Positions 10,501-22,900 of a DNA stretch of 64,000 nucleotides are shown one piece after another (the stretch's first letter is position 1; every line of letters starts with the position of its first letter). The translations under genes were made by a program, and so were the position numbers. Origin of the DNA: Aldrovandia affinis (taxonomy: Eukaryota > Chordata > Actinopteri > Notacanthiformes > Halosauridae); assembly GCA_029706075.1 (NCBI GenBank), contig JAINUG010000088.1, forward strand, positions 1,898,501 through 1,962,500, in the 5' to 3' direction. Under the pieces are notes generated by a model. The model did no database searches, had not been told where the DNA came from, and saw nothing but the letters and a program-made list of their open reading frames with translations.

Positions 10501-10882
10501 GAATGAATGTGGCAACCGAAGGATGGAGAGGGAGGGAGGGAGAAAGCGAAAGGGAGGGGAGGGGGAGGTCAGCAACGAGACGGCTGATACGTACAGAGCC
10601 GATCTGAAGGAGAGCGAGACGTAGCTGCATCATAATGCTTATTCAGTCGTAAGCGCGGATATATCCTCCAAATAGCGAATTTATCAGTGGACCTTTTCAG
10701 GTTCGTGTAATGTTGTAGACAAAAAATATATACACATATATTTTCAAATGAGATAATTCGATTTCTCGTTGCCTTCGGGCATCTTATCAGTTGCACCAAA
10801 AGTGGCGGACTTACGCCAGACGACGCCTTTGGAGCCTCTGGAGTGAATTTAGTCCAACACACACAAGAAATCAATAGAAACC
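10500..10882 (+). promoter_or_regulatory. adap1: Probable adap1 promoter and 5' UTR
   Basis: A G/A-rich block with several CpG (about 10510-10620, ggagggagggag-like runs) precedes the start codon, which lies in the context gaaaccATGG, a good Kozak match. No TATA box is positioned convincingly. The transcription start is unknown. Confidence 0.45.
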
Positions 10883-10973
10883 ATGGCCACGGAGCAAGAG
10901 AAGAACAAACGCCGTTTGCAGGAGCTGATGGAGAGACCCGGTAACTCGTGCTGCGTGGACTGCGGTGCTGCAG
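10883..10973 (+). CDS. adap1: adap1 exon 1 (start, first half of zinc finger)
   Basis: ATG in a strong context. It encodes [20 protein letters not shown] and then [10 protein letters not shown], ending one base into the Asp-31 codon before GTAACG. Confidence 0.93.
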
Positions 10974-13900
10974 GTAACGGTGGCAACAATTCCTTAAGTG
11001 TGAACGTACTATACCGCTCGGGCCCCTGGAGACAGTGTATTGGAACAAGGTCGTTGATTTCCGTGTAATGTACCGCACTGGATACCCTGTTCAAGAATGC
11101 TTTTGAATAGAAATACCTGTCGAGGCTCAGACTGCGCGTTCACCTGCTGTGGAGGAGCTGGCACTTCGCTTCGTATCGCACTTCCTTCCCATATTTAACA
11201 GCATTTACACACCGAGCCGGCTAATCTCTTCTGACTATTGGTTAGAAAATATTTTTGTATTAGGTTTTTTCTTCTTCTTCATGCGTATTGTAAATATTTT
11301 GGCCTATCATTTGATATTATTTTGGCATATTTATTGAGGGTTTACCATGGGAAGTACATTGAGTTAATTTGTGCTTTTGGAACATAAATGGACACAGACA
11401 TTGATACCGAGGGGGTAAAAGTTGTTCAAATAAAGAAAAAGGAGTACATAATTGTACCTGCCACCCCCTTATGTCATGTCACCCTAATAAGGTAATAATA
11501 TTGATAGTAATAATGTTTAATGCGTCTCTGTGCGGAATACCGTATACTGCCAGAGACAGGAAGCAATTTCTGAACTGATGCAGATAACTCGGGAAGTTAT
11601 CTGTATCAGGTTTGTAGAAAATCGCTACCGTTCATAAAGTGATTTACTTTTATAGATTGTGTGTGTGTGTGTCTGTGCCTGTGTGTGTAAAATAACTCGC
11701 ATTAAATACTGTAGGTGGCCTTCAGTTGTTTTTAGCTGGCTTGTGTTCTCCATGTGATTGGTATTTTATTAAAACTCCCATTACACGTTACAACAATACC
11801 AGCATACATGGTAGAATCATACAAAACAATATGCTTTTTTTTTAAAAATTGGTGGGACATGGGACATTTTTGTGCTAACTACTCTGGAGAGGATGAGAAT
11901 TCTCTCTCTCTCTCTCTCTCGGAATCGACCCTTTCTCTACTGCTCAGAAAGAAAGGATATTACTCTGAGACATACTGTATGGTCTTGCAGTCCATATCTG
12001 GTGAGTCACCAGCATCTCCTGCATTGGGGCGAGGGTTCTCCACACATAGGTTTAATCTGTTTACCGATTGCCCAGGCCCCCCCGGGGGAAACATAAGGGA
12101 CCACGCCTGTTGAGGCAGATATTGGCTCTGGATATCCAGCGTCGCATTTTTCAGCATTTTGCACTGGAAGGCAAGTTGATTGATTAAATATTCGAAAAAC
12201 CAATTATATTGCACTTTCCATTGAAACATAGATGAGATATAAAACAAAACAGGTGATTCTTCAATGTGTTTATTCTGCAGTACTCCAATGGAGATGAAGG
12301 GGCTACAGCTCAGAATTAAAACACAAGGAACAACGCACACAAAATCAGAGATTCAAACACATAGACATGGAGGTACATACACACACTCTTTATATTGGTC
12401 TCCTATATCACATCACAGATTTCTACCTTGCGTATAATGATGGATGTAAATTGTTTTAGAACTTTAAAGTTAAACACAGTTTATTTCCAGCTAATCTAGA
12501 CCTAATCTCAACATTTCCATAAATCTTCTGTGGTAACAGAAAGTAAGGTTTAATAAAGGTGTGCTTTGTGGCGCAGACTCTGCGCTGAGATTTTGCTGAG
12601 TGTGTAGCACATATTTGTACTACCCCTACTATTCTGCTGATAGGGTTCTTTTGTTCTCAGTTAGCAGATTGTGTGCCGTTATCAACAAGAGTTTGCACAC
12701 AAATAAATCCAAACAGGCATAATAGAATAAAACTGCTGTGTGTAACAGTGAGAGAAAGTACACAATTACAGGAGAAGCTGATTCAGGGTTCACTTGAGGC
12801 CTCCTTGTACAAGATGAGTTGCATTTCCTCCCATTCTAACCCTCTCCCTCCAAGCGACAATGATTGGGTACTACATGCACAGGTTAACCCTATGGTGTCT
12901 TACCTACTGTGGAAAACATGCTCACCTGCAGTGCCCCATGTATATCTTACTGCGCTGCACACAAACCCAGAGGTGATCCTGTTATTCACCTGCATTCATT
13001 TCAATGAGTGGCTGACCTACTGCTGCAGTGGTGTTTAACCGGGGGCCCTATCAAGGACTGTGGGTGGCCCTATCAGAATATACATATGGCCCTATCAGAT
13101 ATGCTTCAAAGGGGATAAAAGGCTGCCCAGCTTGGTAGCTGGTAAAAATATTTATAAATAAACTCAATATCATGAAGTTTTCTTGTATAAGGTTATAACC
13201 ACCTTGCAATAACTTTTTTTTTGGGTGTGGACATACATGGCGGCGTCACATAAATGAGTATTGGGCCACTGTACTGCTGAGTGTTAAACATTTAGTTGGA
13301 AGTCTTTAATTTAAAAAAATCTTAATTCCAGTTATATAATTATTGTTTGTGTCACCGTTAATTTCAGGTTCACACCTGTTAGAAAATGAGTAGCCTATGT
13401 CCTGCAAATGTCTTTAATCCCACAAATGTCATTAAATTCGGTTAATGCTATTTTCTCATACAGTATAATTCACAGGTGTCAAACTCATTCCATCGAGGGC
13501 CGAGTGTATGCAGGTTTTTGTTGCAACCAATGCACTACACCAGGTGATTTCACTAATTAGCTCACTTCTTCAACCAAGGAGGGTTACAATGCATTGGTTA
13601 CAACAGAAACAACAGAAACCTGCACCCACTCGGCCCTCGATGGAATGAGTTTGACACCCCTGCAGTAAATAATGTTGTACATCGTTTGATATGTATAATG
13701 CTCTATGAGGTTTTACAAAATAGCTACATAATCTTGTTTTGGCATCTTTTAAAAAATATATATAATTTTCAGCATTTTTCACATCACTAAAAAATAAGTA
13801 CTTTAGCACCTTCAAGGAGGAAATTGTTAAGGGGTGGCTAATGCAACAGCATCTCTGTGCAGAAAACCACATGGCCCCCTTTATGGCTCTGATTTACTAT

Positions 13901-16900
13901 CAGATCTCATTAGTTACTCTCGTGCGCTCTCCTGCCTGTCCAGGGTAAGATTCCTTTTCAAAGCTGGATTCTGTCGCTGCGTAGCGAGGAGCTTACGAAG
14001 GGAGAGTAAAGCTCAAATGGGTGATGCTCTCAGTCGCGAGGCTTCCTTACTGAAAGCAATTGATTTACACAGAGATATCCGTACCATGTTACAGGATATG
14101 GTTGGATGGAAAAAACGTTGCATCTGAGATGGTCATTCAGTGATCATGAGCGTGTGTATGCAAACGAAGCAAGCCCTCCACATTAATTACTATATTAACG
14201 GCCTCATTACACTTCGTTAAATGCTGCCCCCATCTGTTGTGCGAAAGTATCATCTGCTATCAAAGTGTATCTCACTCAGGTTAATTAAGCACTGATAAAT
14301 GTAGTCTCCTCTTATTTCCAAAGATTTGTAGTACCTGATAAGTGTATTATATGACAATATTTGTAGAACATCAGGGAAATTTATAACATCAATCAGGTAC
14401 TCTCTTTACATAAAAAAAAATAAAAAAAATTGTTTCTGATTTTATCCTATTATCTCCCAATTTAGTTACACCCTCTATTTTTTGAGGTACTCCGGTACTC
14501 CAGAGCCACTCGTGTACGCAGCGAACTCATGCCGGCTTCCCTCCCCCCTCCTCCCTGGGGCAGACAGCCAATTGCAGCCCCCTAGTGGCACTTCCCGAGC
14601 CAACTCTGGCGCTGCCGGTGGAATTGAACCCCGGTCGCAGTGGCCAGCATCAAACGTTGTAACCGCTAGACCACCCAGGAGGCCCAGGTACCCTCTTTTG
14701 AATGGATTATGATTCATGAACCTCTTAATTGGTGGAGCTGTAATCGACTGACCAATTAAAATACTTTGTTCTTCATATAGTAAATCATGATTGGCTCATG
14801 TCAGTAAATCAGATGGCTCTTCATCCATTTTTGGGGTTCAGAAAGCCTCTCTCTCTTTGATTTGATTGGATGGTTTGATTCATTGGCTGAGGTCAGCTCA
14901 TCAGGGTGAGTCAGCCATGGGCTCAACCAAAGATACTGGATTAGGAAGATGTCTCACAGGGTTGAGCGGTGTCTGCAAATTTTAGTCAGATTGTAATCCA
15001 TCTGGGAACTTATTGATCATTGATTCCCCTTCAAAAAAAGATTCCTGCTTCTGGGGCTTACTTTTGTAGTTCTTGCAGGCAAGTTTTCAGTGAGAGTGGT
15101 GACTCTGCCTTAATCCTCTCTGGCTCAATTCAGCCCAGTTTGATTCCCGGCAGCCCCCATAGCTCACCCCACCGCACACATGCTCCTTCACCTCCGTATA
15201 TTCAGGAAGACCTCATAGATCAGAGATGGGCAGCTGCTGTCATGTAGAGTTGACAGGTACAGAGCCCATAAACTGAGTGATGGATGCTGTCTCTGGGTGT
15301 GCTTTCTGTGAACTCATATTCTACCCAACACTATTTTTAAAGTATAGTGTAACATATGAGTTCCAGAACATTTTCAAAAATATAATTGAATACATTTTCT
15401 GTTTTCAAATCCCATGTTTTTTTTCATGTTTTTTTTTTACACGTAATCATGTTGCATTCTACATGGAAATGTGAATATGGTACAAAAAACCCCAGAAACA
15501 GGTGATTCTTTAATGTATTTATTGTGTAGTCACTGCTAATACTCTCCAATGGAGATGAACCTGTGAAGTGGTACAACTCTAGGTCAGAATACACACACAC
15601 GTGCAGGTACACACAGACACACAGAGTTGTAGTCGAGACCGCCTTAAGCAAGTCCAATTCAAGACTGAGACCAGGGCCATTCGAGTCCAATTGAAGACCG
15701 AGACCGATGGGGGTTCGAGACCGATTCAAGACAGACCGACAGGGGCTCGAGACAGATTCAAGACTGAGTCCGGAACAATCCGAGCCATATTTGAGACCGA
15801 GACCATAAAAGTGCGGTTTTTATGCATTGTTAATGTTGTAAATAGAAAAATGGTTACTGTGGTTTAATACTGTATCAAGTTTAATAATTGCATGTTAAAG
15901 TGAACATTGTACATGATGATCAGAATAGTGTGTGTAGGTGTGTAGAGGCATGGTTGCTCTGTCTGCGAATTATGTGTGTGTGTGTCTTTTCTTCTTTCTG
16001 TTCATTATGAACTGCTGCAGTGTCTATTGATGGCAACTGCACTCTGCATTCTAGATATCTGACCCAAATACAAAACTGCAGCCACTAAAGCAAAAAACAA
16101 ACAACAGAAAAACAGCAACTCAGGAGGTACAGGTTCAGACAGCAGCACTGGCCACATTCAGGAATAGTTCACCCTGACCGGCAGCAGTATCTGCAGCCAA
16201 TGATATGACATATGCACACACTTCTTGTGTTTGGTCATGTATGCTAATCCTTTGTTCCTTTCTTTGCACTGCTGTATTTGTTTTTTTTGCAAGCTTTCAG
16301 TTATTCTGCACTTTTGAAATGCAATACTGTAGTGCTACTGTACCATATCGCATGAACACATGCATGCGTTCCATACTGCATGAATAGCCTCAGTCACCTG
16401 GTTCAATGGCCCTGGTAGTTAGTGTGTCAGCACTGGTCCTTATAACATTGAGGGCTCACTCCATTGCTAACCTTCTACCAAAGGCCATATGCATGATCCC
16501 CTCTGCCTCACTGCATGGCACTCAACATTGAAGAGGTGGATGGTGGGTAGTGGCCCTGCAATAGGCCAGTGCTCTGTCCAGGGGGAATAATGAACGGTAT
16601 TCATCTTTGGCATTTTTCACATTTGATTTCCTTTCTTCATGGAATCAAAATTGATTTCTTGCCACTGACCAACTCAAACTACTTTATAATGTCAAGTAAA
16701 AAACAACTCTAAAGCTTTTTCTTAATTAATTACAAATTAAAAACAGACAATAATTGATTACATAAGTGTCCCCCCCCAGCAATTACAGCTGTGAGTCTGT
16801 TTGGGTATCGCAGCTTTGCAGGTTTTTTTCCAGCAATTTTCAAAATGTTCCACATATTCTCAATGGGATTGATTGATCAAACAGTTTTTCCCTAAACCAT

Positions 16901-19900
16901 TGTGGCTTTGGTCATGCATGTCATTGTCCTGCTGGAATATAAATAGATTTTGTTCAAGATTTGAATGATGCCATCCATTTTGTTTTGACAAATTTTCCTG
17001 TCCCTGCAGACAAATCCCATAGCATTACCTAACATGTTAATGTAAAAAAGTTCAATCTTGGTCTTCACAGTTGTGCATATTCTCTCCATTTCTTTATGAT
17101 GGAATTAATAGTGCTCTGGGGGATATTACCATTTTTTGAAATCTTATATCCTTCCCCTGATCGGTGTCTTTGAAAAACCTTTTCTTGGATTTGCTTTGAA
17201 TGTTCTTTGGTCTTCATGATGAATCTCTTGTTTGGAAATGCACTAACCAACTGTGGGACCTCTCACAGACAGGTGTGTTTAATTTGAAATCATTTGAAAC
17301 ACATTCATTGTACACAGGTGGACTCCAATCAAGTAATTATGTGACCTCTGAAGACAATTGATTGCACCAGTTTGATTGCACCAGTTTTTTATTTGTAAAA
17401 TAAAACTCTCCACAGTTGTTTTTTTATTTGACATTATAGAGTACTTTGTGTTGATCATTGGAAATAAATCCCAATTAAATCCATTTTGATTCCATGAAGT
17501 AAGAAAATAAAATGTGAAAAATGCCAAAGGGGGTGAATACTTATTATATCCACTGTAGGCCATAATACCTCAGTTTGTTTGTGTGTGTGTGACCCAGATC
17601 ATATTGCCACTGCACCTCACAGCATTACTTCTAGGTGTGTGTAAACTGGTCTTCTTAGTCCCTGGCCACTCACAACATGGCAATTGCTAAATGATAGATT
17701 TAGCATCGCAGTTATCAGCATGCATGCTCTCTACATCCGCTCATGACCAGAGCTCAAAGTCAGCAGCCATTTTGGGCTGAAGGCCTACAGCCTCAAAGTT
17801 TTGATTTTGATTTTGTGCGCATTCAATTCCCAAAAGATTTTCAGCACATCTGAACTCATTGGGAAAATTGTAAAATGGCTTGCATAAAAGAATGGTGACA
17901 TCTCGTTTAATTTTCGGCATGTAAGCATCGATTTATTTTTCATTTAGATCAAGGAAGTAATAACAAAATTGCAAAGTTTTTGCTTGACTTTGGGCAATGG
18001 ACAATTTAGTGTCTGGCTTTGGTTGAGTTTAACTGAGTATTAAAACTGTGATCAATATTCTGTTCATGAACACTGATAAAAACCTTAGTTCTTATCTCTT
18101 GGGTCTTCAGAAAGCTTGTTCAATCCACAGAAAAGAGAGATGGCATCATAGATTCTGGGAAATGCATGAGATGTGGAGGTGGTTACAGAACCAAAGAAGA
18201 ATGCCATACCACGTTTTATGCGTGGCTCTCCAAGTGGGCAAGTGATTGATTAATCTGAATCAAATCCTGACTGTGCCAGTGCTGACTATGGCCAGGAGTC
18301 TCACAGAGTGATGTTAATAAAATCTCACTTAGACTTCCTGGTTAACTATGGTGGAAGGATTTCCCTCAGTAGTGCATGTATTTCCCACCTGATCAAGCAG
18401 TTCTTCAACAAAATAACTGAACAGCACTGCTGCTACATCACTGTGTATTACAGCAGATTATAAAACATAAGCAATCTTCTATGGGGACCCTACTATAACA
18501 AAATATTACAAATATCTTTATTTGAACATTGACTACAATTACAATTACCTCATTTATCAGACGCTCTCATCCAGAGTGACTTACAACAAGTGCATTCCAC
18601 TGAGTGAGGTGACACAGCATATCACATTAATAGCTGGTACAACTCCCTCACAAAAATAGCTGCTAGGAGCACACAGAGCAGCTAGGTGAACATTATTTTG
18701 TCTTTATATAAAAGAGATGGGGGCAAGTTCCAATGTGATCCATGAGGGGCTAGGGGTAAGGATGGGAGTGGGGGAGTCGAGGTGCAGTCTGAAGTGATGG
18801 GTTTTCAGTGTGCAGTAGAACTCTGCACTCCTCACGGTGGTGGGGAGGTCATTCCACCACTGGGGTGCCAGAACAGAGAAGAGTCGTGATTCAGATGAGC
18901 AGCTTCTGGCTCCTCATAGAGCTCCATGCCAGGCGGCCAGAAGTTGCAGAGCAAAGTGACTGAGCTGGGGGGTATGGTTCGATCATAGCCGGGAGGTAGT
19001 GACAAAACCACTGCTGACCCCATCACCACAAAAAAGGATTTGTGTCATCAGAAGTGAACTCTGCATCAGCATGGGGCTGTGATCAGAGCACTGGACTCTG
19101 GAACGGAAAGACATGGGTTTCAGTCCCATATGGGGGTCAAGCTGCTGTTCCTTTAAGAAAAGTACATTTACCACGTATAAAATAAAATGAAAAAAGGATA
19201 TTATCTACACAATGCAAATAGTGTAACCATTGCATGGCCATCATATCATGAGAAGTTGTGTCCATTCAAGCTCAAGGTGGTCTGAAACTTTTGGATCTTC
19301 TCTTTCCCTTTGCTTGTTTCATGGCAGAGAGGTTGTTTTAATATTCAGGTTACATCCTTTATATTAAGTGTGATATGGCTGGTATATTCAGATAAAGAAG
19401 ACAGGGACTCTATACATTTGTAGATTTCTGTGTAAATGTGTCTCTGCTCTCTCTTGCAGTATAAATGGTCAAAATATAGTTTCTAAAACTGAACACTAAT
19501 TTTCTACCGCAAGGTGAGTCACTGTGGTGTTCATTCGAGTGACTCTTATTGCACAAGACAGGCTGTGTATCGTAGATTTCCCAGTGAGACCAATCTCATT
19601 TTCATGGACATTATTTTGATACTTCAGTGCAGAAGGGAATCACTTGATTAATGCTCTGCCATAGGTTGTGGCATGGTTTGAAATGAGCTTGGACAGTTTT
19701 TAGTTCATGGTGCTTGTGAGTTTGTCTATCGGTTTCAAACCTTGCCATATGCAATGCAATTAAGTTGATTAAGATATAATGTGAAGAGGTGGAGGAAGGA
19801 TCAGTGTGCTCAATACCTGTATTCTGTCTGGCTAACCCAGTGCCAAGCTGAGGATGTTCCCCCTCAGATTTGTTAGTATTTGCTTTAGTAATATAATCAT

Positions 19901-22900
19901 ATAAAAATAATATAAATCTATAATGTTGTATATATTATACAGGTAACTGTATAAAGGAAAGGAAATACTTGAGTAAATGAGGGATACAAAGTGTATTGAA
20001 AGCAGGTGCTTCCACACAGGTGTGGTTCCTGAGTTAATTAAGCAATTAGCATCCCATAATGCTTAAGGTTATGTATAAAAATGCTGGGCAGGCCCAGTTG
20101 CCCATTATTTTGGCTATCATGGCTAGAAGAAGAGATCTCAGTGACTTTGAGAGGGGTGATTTCTTGGGGCATGTTTAGCAGGAGCTTCAGTGATGAAGAC
20201 TCCTCAACTTGCTGATGTTTCACGAGGAACAGTGGCTAAGGTGATGTCGGCATGAAAGTCTGAGGGAAAGATATCAACAACTAGAGGCAACTGTGGTCGA
20301 AAGGGCATACTCCTCAACCATCATATCCGTGCATTGGTTTGAGATGCAAGGCAAAACAGACAAGGTGGTTTAATCAATAACAGTCCATCTAGTACTTCAC
20401 AAAGAGGGATTCTATGGTCGGGTTGCAGCCCTAGTAAGACCCTTTATGTTGGCATTTCCTTTATTTTGGCAGTTACCTGTATATAATAATATATAATATA
20501 ATCTTACATGATGGGTAGCACATCTCATAGGGACATCAACAGTCTGATGCCAGCTGAAAGCCATAGCCTAATTCATCAATTACTCATGTAATGTCATCTA
20601 AGAAAATGGAAATGGTAATAAGAAGCTCTTAGGCAACTGTAAACAGCAAATCCTGCAGAGGAAACATACCTCTTAAATGTCCTTTAGAAACCATGTACAA
20701 TTTTGCTGATCTCTGATACCCATAGGCAATGGGAGTCAGGGAACCAGAGTGTTCTCTTAGCTGGCCTGTGGGTTTTAAAGTTCTGTAGGAAGGAATCAGG
20801 CTGTGGAAGCCCTTAAATATCAGTGGGAATATCATCTTCAATTTTATAAGAAATTATGCCAGGAGCCAGTGCAAAGAAGTCAGCTCAGGTCAGAATTTGT
20901 GATTTATTCTTGTCATTTCTTTGTGTTTTAATTTATTCAAAGCACATTTTGAAACTCTAGCGACCAAGATGATGTGATGTTTAAATATGTATGAGATAGA
21001 ATGGATGTGAAGAAGCCTTTCTGCACTGGGCTGTGAAATACTGGAGTTGGGAAATATTGTGTTGGCAACATGTTTTTCTCCTTTTTTTCCTTTAGTCCCT
21101 CTAAACATTAGGTCTGAATAAAAACATGTTTTTTTTACATGTAGGCTGGCGTGGACCTCAGTTCACAATGCTGCAGCCCGTTTCGTGCTCAACCTTCCTA
21201 AATCTTTCCATGTCACCCCACTCCTGTGCACCCTTCATTGGCTCCGGGTAGAAGCTTGCATCAGGTCCAAGAGGGCAGTAAAGGAAACCGCTCCTCCCTA
21301 CCTCCCGGCTATGATCGAACCATACCCCCCAGCTCAGTCACTTTGCTCCGCAACTTCTGGCCGCCTGGCATGGAGCCCTACGAGGAGCCAGAAGCTGCTC
21401 ATCTGGATCACGACTCTTCTCTGTTCTGGCACCCCAGTGGTGGAATGACCTCCCCACCACCGTGAGGAGTGCAGAGTTGCTTCCTATCTTCTGCTGCACA
21501 CTGGAAAGCCAGTGCAGAGAGGAGAGTAGAGGGGTGACGTGGGTGAACTTGAACACCAGATGTGTGGCAGCATTCTGGACTAGTTGCAGTGGCTTGATGG
21601 CACAGGCTGGTAGGCCTGCCAGCAAGGAATTGCAGCAGTCCAGACGTGAGATCACCAGAGCCTGGACCAGGAGTTGTGTGGCCTCTTGGGTGAGGAACGG
21701 TCGGATCCTTCGGATATTGTGGAGGGAGAATCGGCAGGTCCGAGTGATCGCTGCAATGTGGCCCGAGAAGCACAGCTGGTTGTCCGGGGTCACTCAAAGA
21801 CTCCTGGCAGACTGGGGCGGAGACTCTATGGAGCCTTCCACGGTGAATGAAGAATCAATCATCGGGGAGCCCTTCGCTGGCAGGAAGAGCAGCTCTGTCT
21901 TCCCCAGATTCAGCTTCAGGTTGTGGGTGGACATCCAGGCAGAGATGTCGGCCAGGCATGCAGAGATCCGTGCCGGGACCTGGGTCTCAGATGGAGAGAG
22001 GGAAAGAAAGAGTTGAGTGTCATCGGCATAACAGTGATAAGAAAAACTGTTAGCTGAGATAACAGAACCAAGTGACTTGGTGTACAGGGAGAATAGGATG
22101 GGGCCTAGCACTGAGCCCTGCGGGACTCCGGTAGAGAGGGTGTGGGGAGAGGAGAGGGATCCTCTCCAGGCCACCTGGTAGGACCGATCAGCCAGGTAGG
22201 ACTTGAACCATGTCAATGCAGATCCAGAGATTCCCATCTCGACGAGAGATGAGAGCAGGATCTGGTGGTCCACGGTGTCGAATGCAGCTGACAGGTCGAG
22301 GAGGAGGAGGACAGAGCTAAGGGATTGGGACTTAGCCATGTGAAGAGCCTCAGTGACCGCAAGGAGAGTAGTCTGTGGAGTGGCCTGCCTTGAACCCAGA
22401 TTGGTTAGGATCAAGCAGGTCATTCTGTACGAGATGAGCAGACAGTTGGTTATAGACAGCCCACTCTAGTGTTTTGGAGAGGAATGGGAAGAGAGAGACA
22501 GGTCTGTAGTTGGAAATGACAGCAGGATTCAGAGAGGGTTTTTTGAGGAGGCGAGAAGGAAGACAGAGGGTGAGAGGTTTAGGTAGCGAGATGGGTGAGG
22601 GAGAGGAAGGGGGGAAGGAGCTGCAAATGTCATCAACCTTCTCGCGAAAGAAGGATGCGAAGTCATCCGCGATTAGAGAGGAGGGGGGTGAGGAGAGAAG
22701 AAAACGTAGAGTATGTAGAGTTTTCGAGGATTAGAAACAGAAGATTGAATCTTGGAAAGGAAAAATGCAGACTTAGCAGAGGAGAGGTTAGAGGAAAAGG
22801 TAGCCAGGAGAGTGTGGAAGTCAGTCAGAGCCACAGGGGATTTGGATTTTCTCCATATCCTTTCAGCTGCTTGCAGTTTGAGGTGGTCATCCTGAATGGA

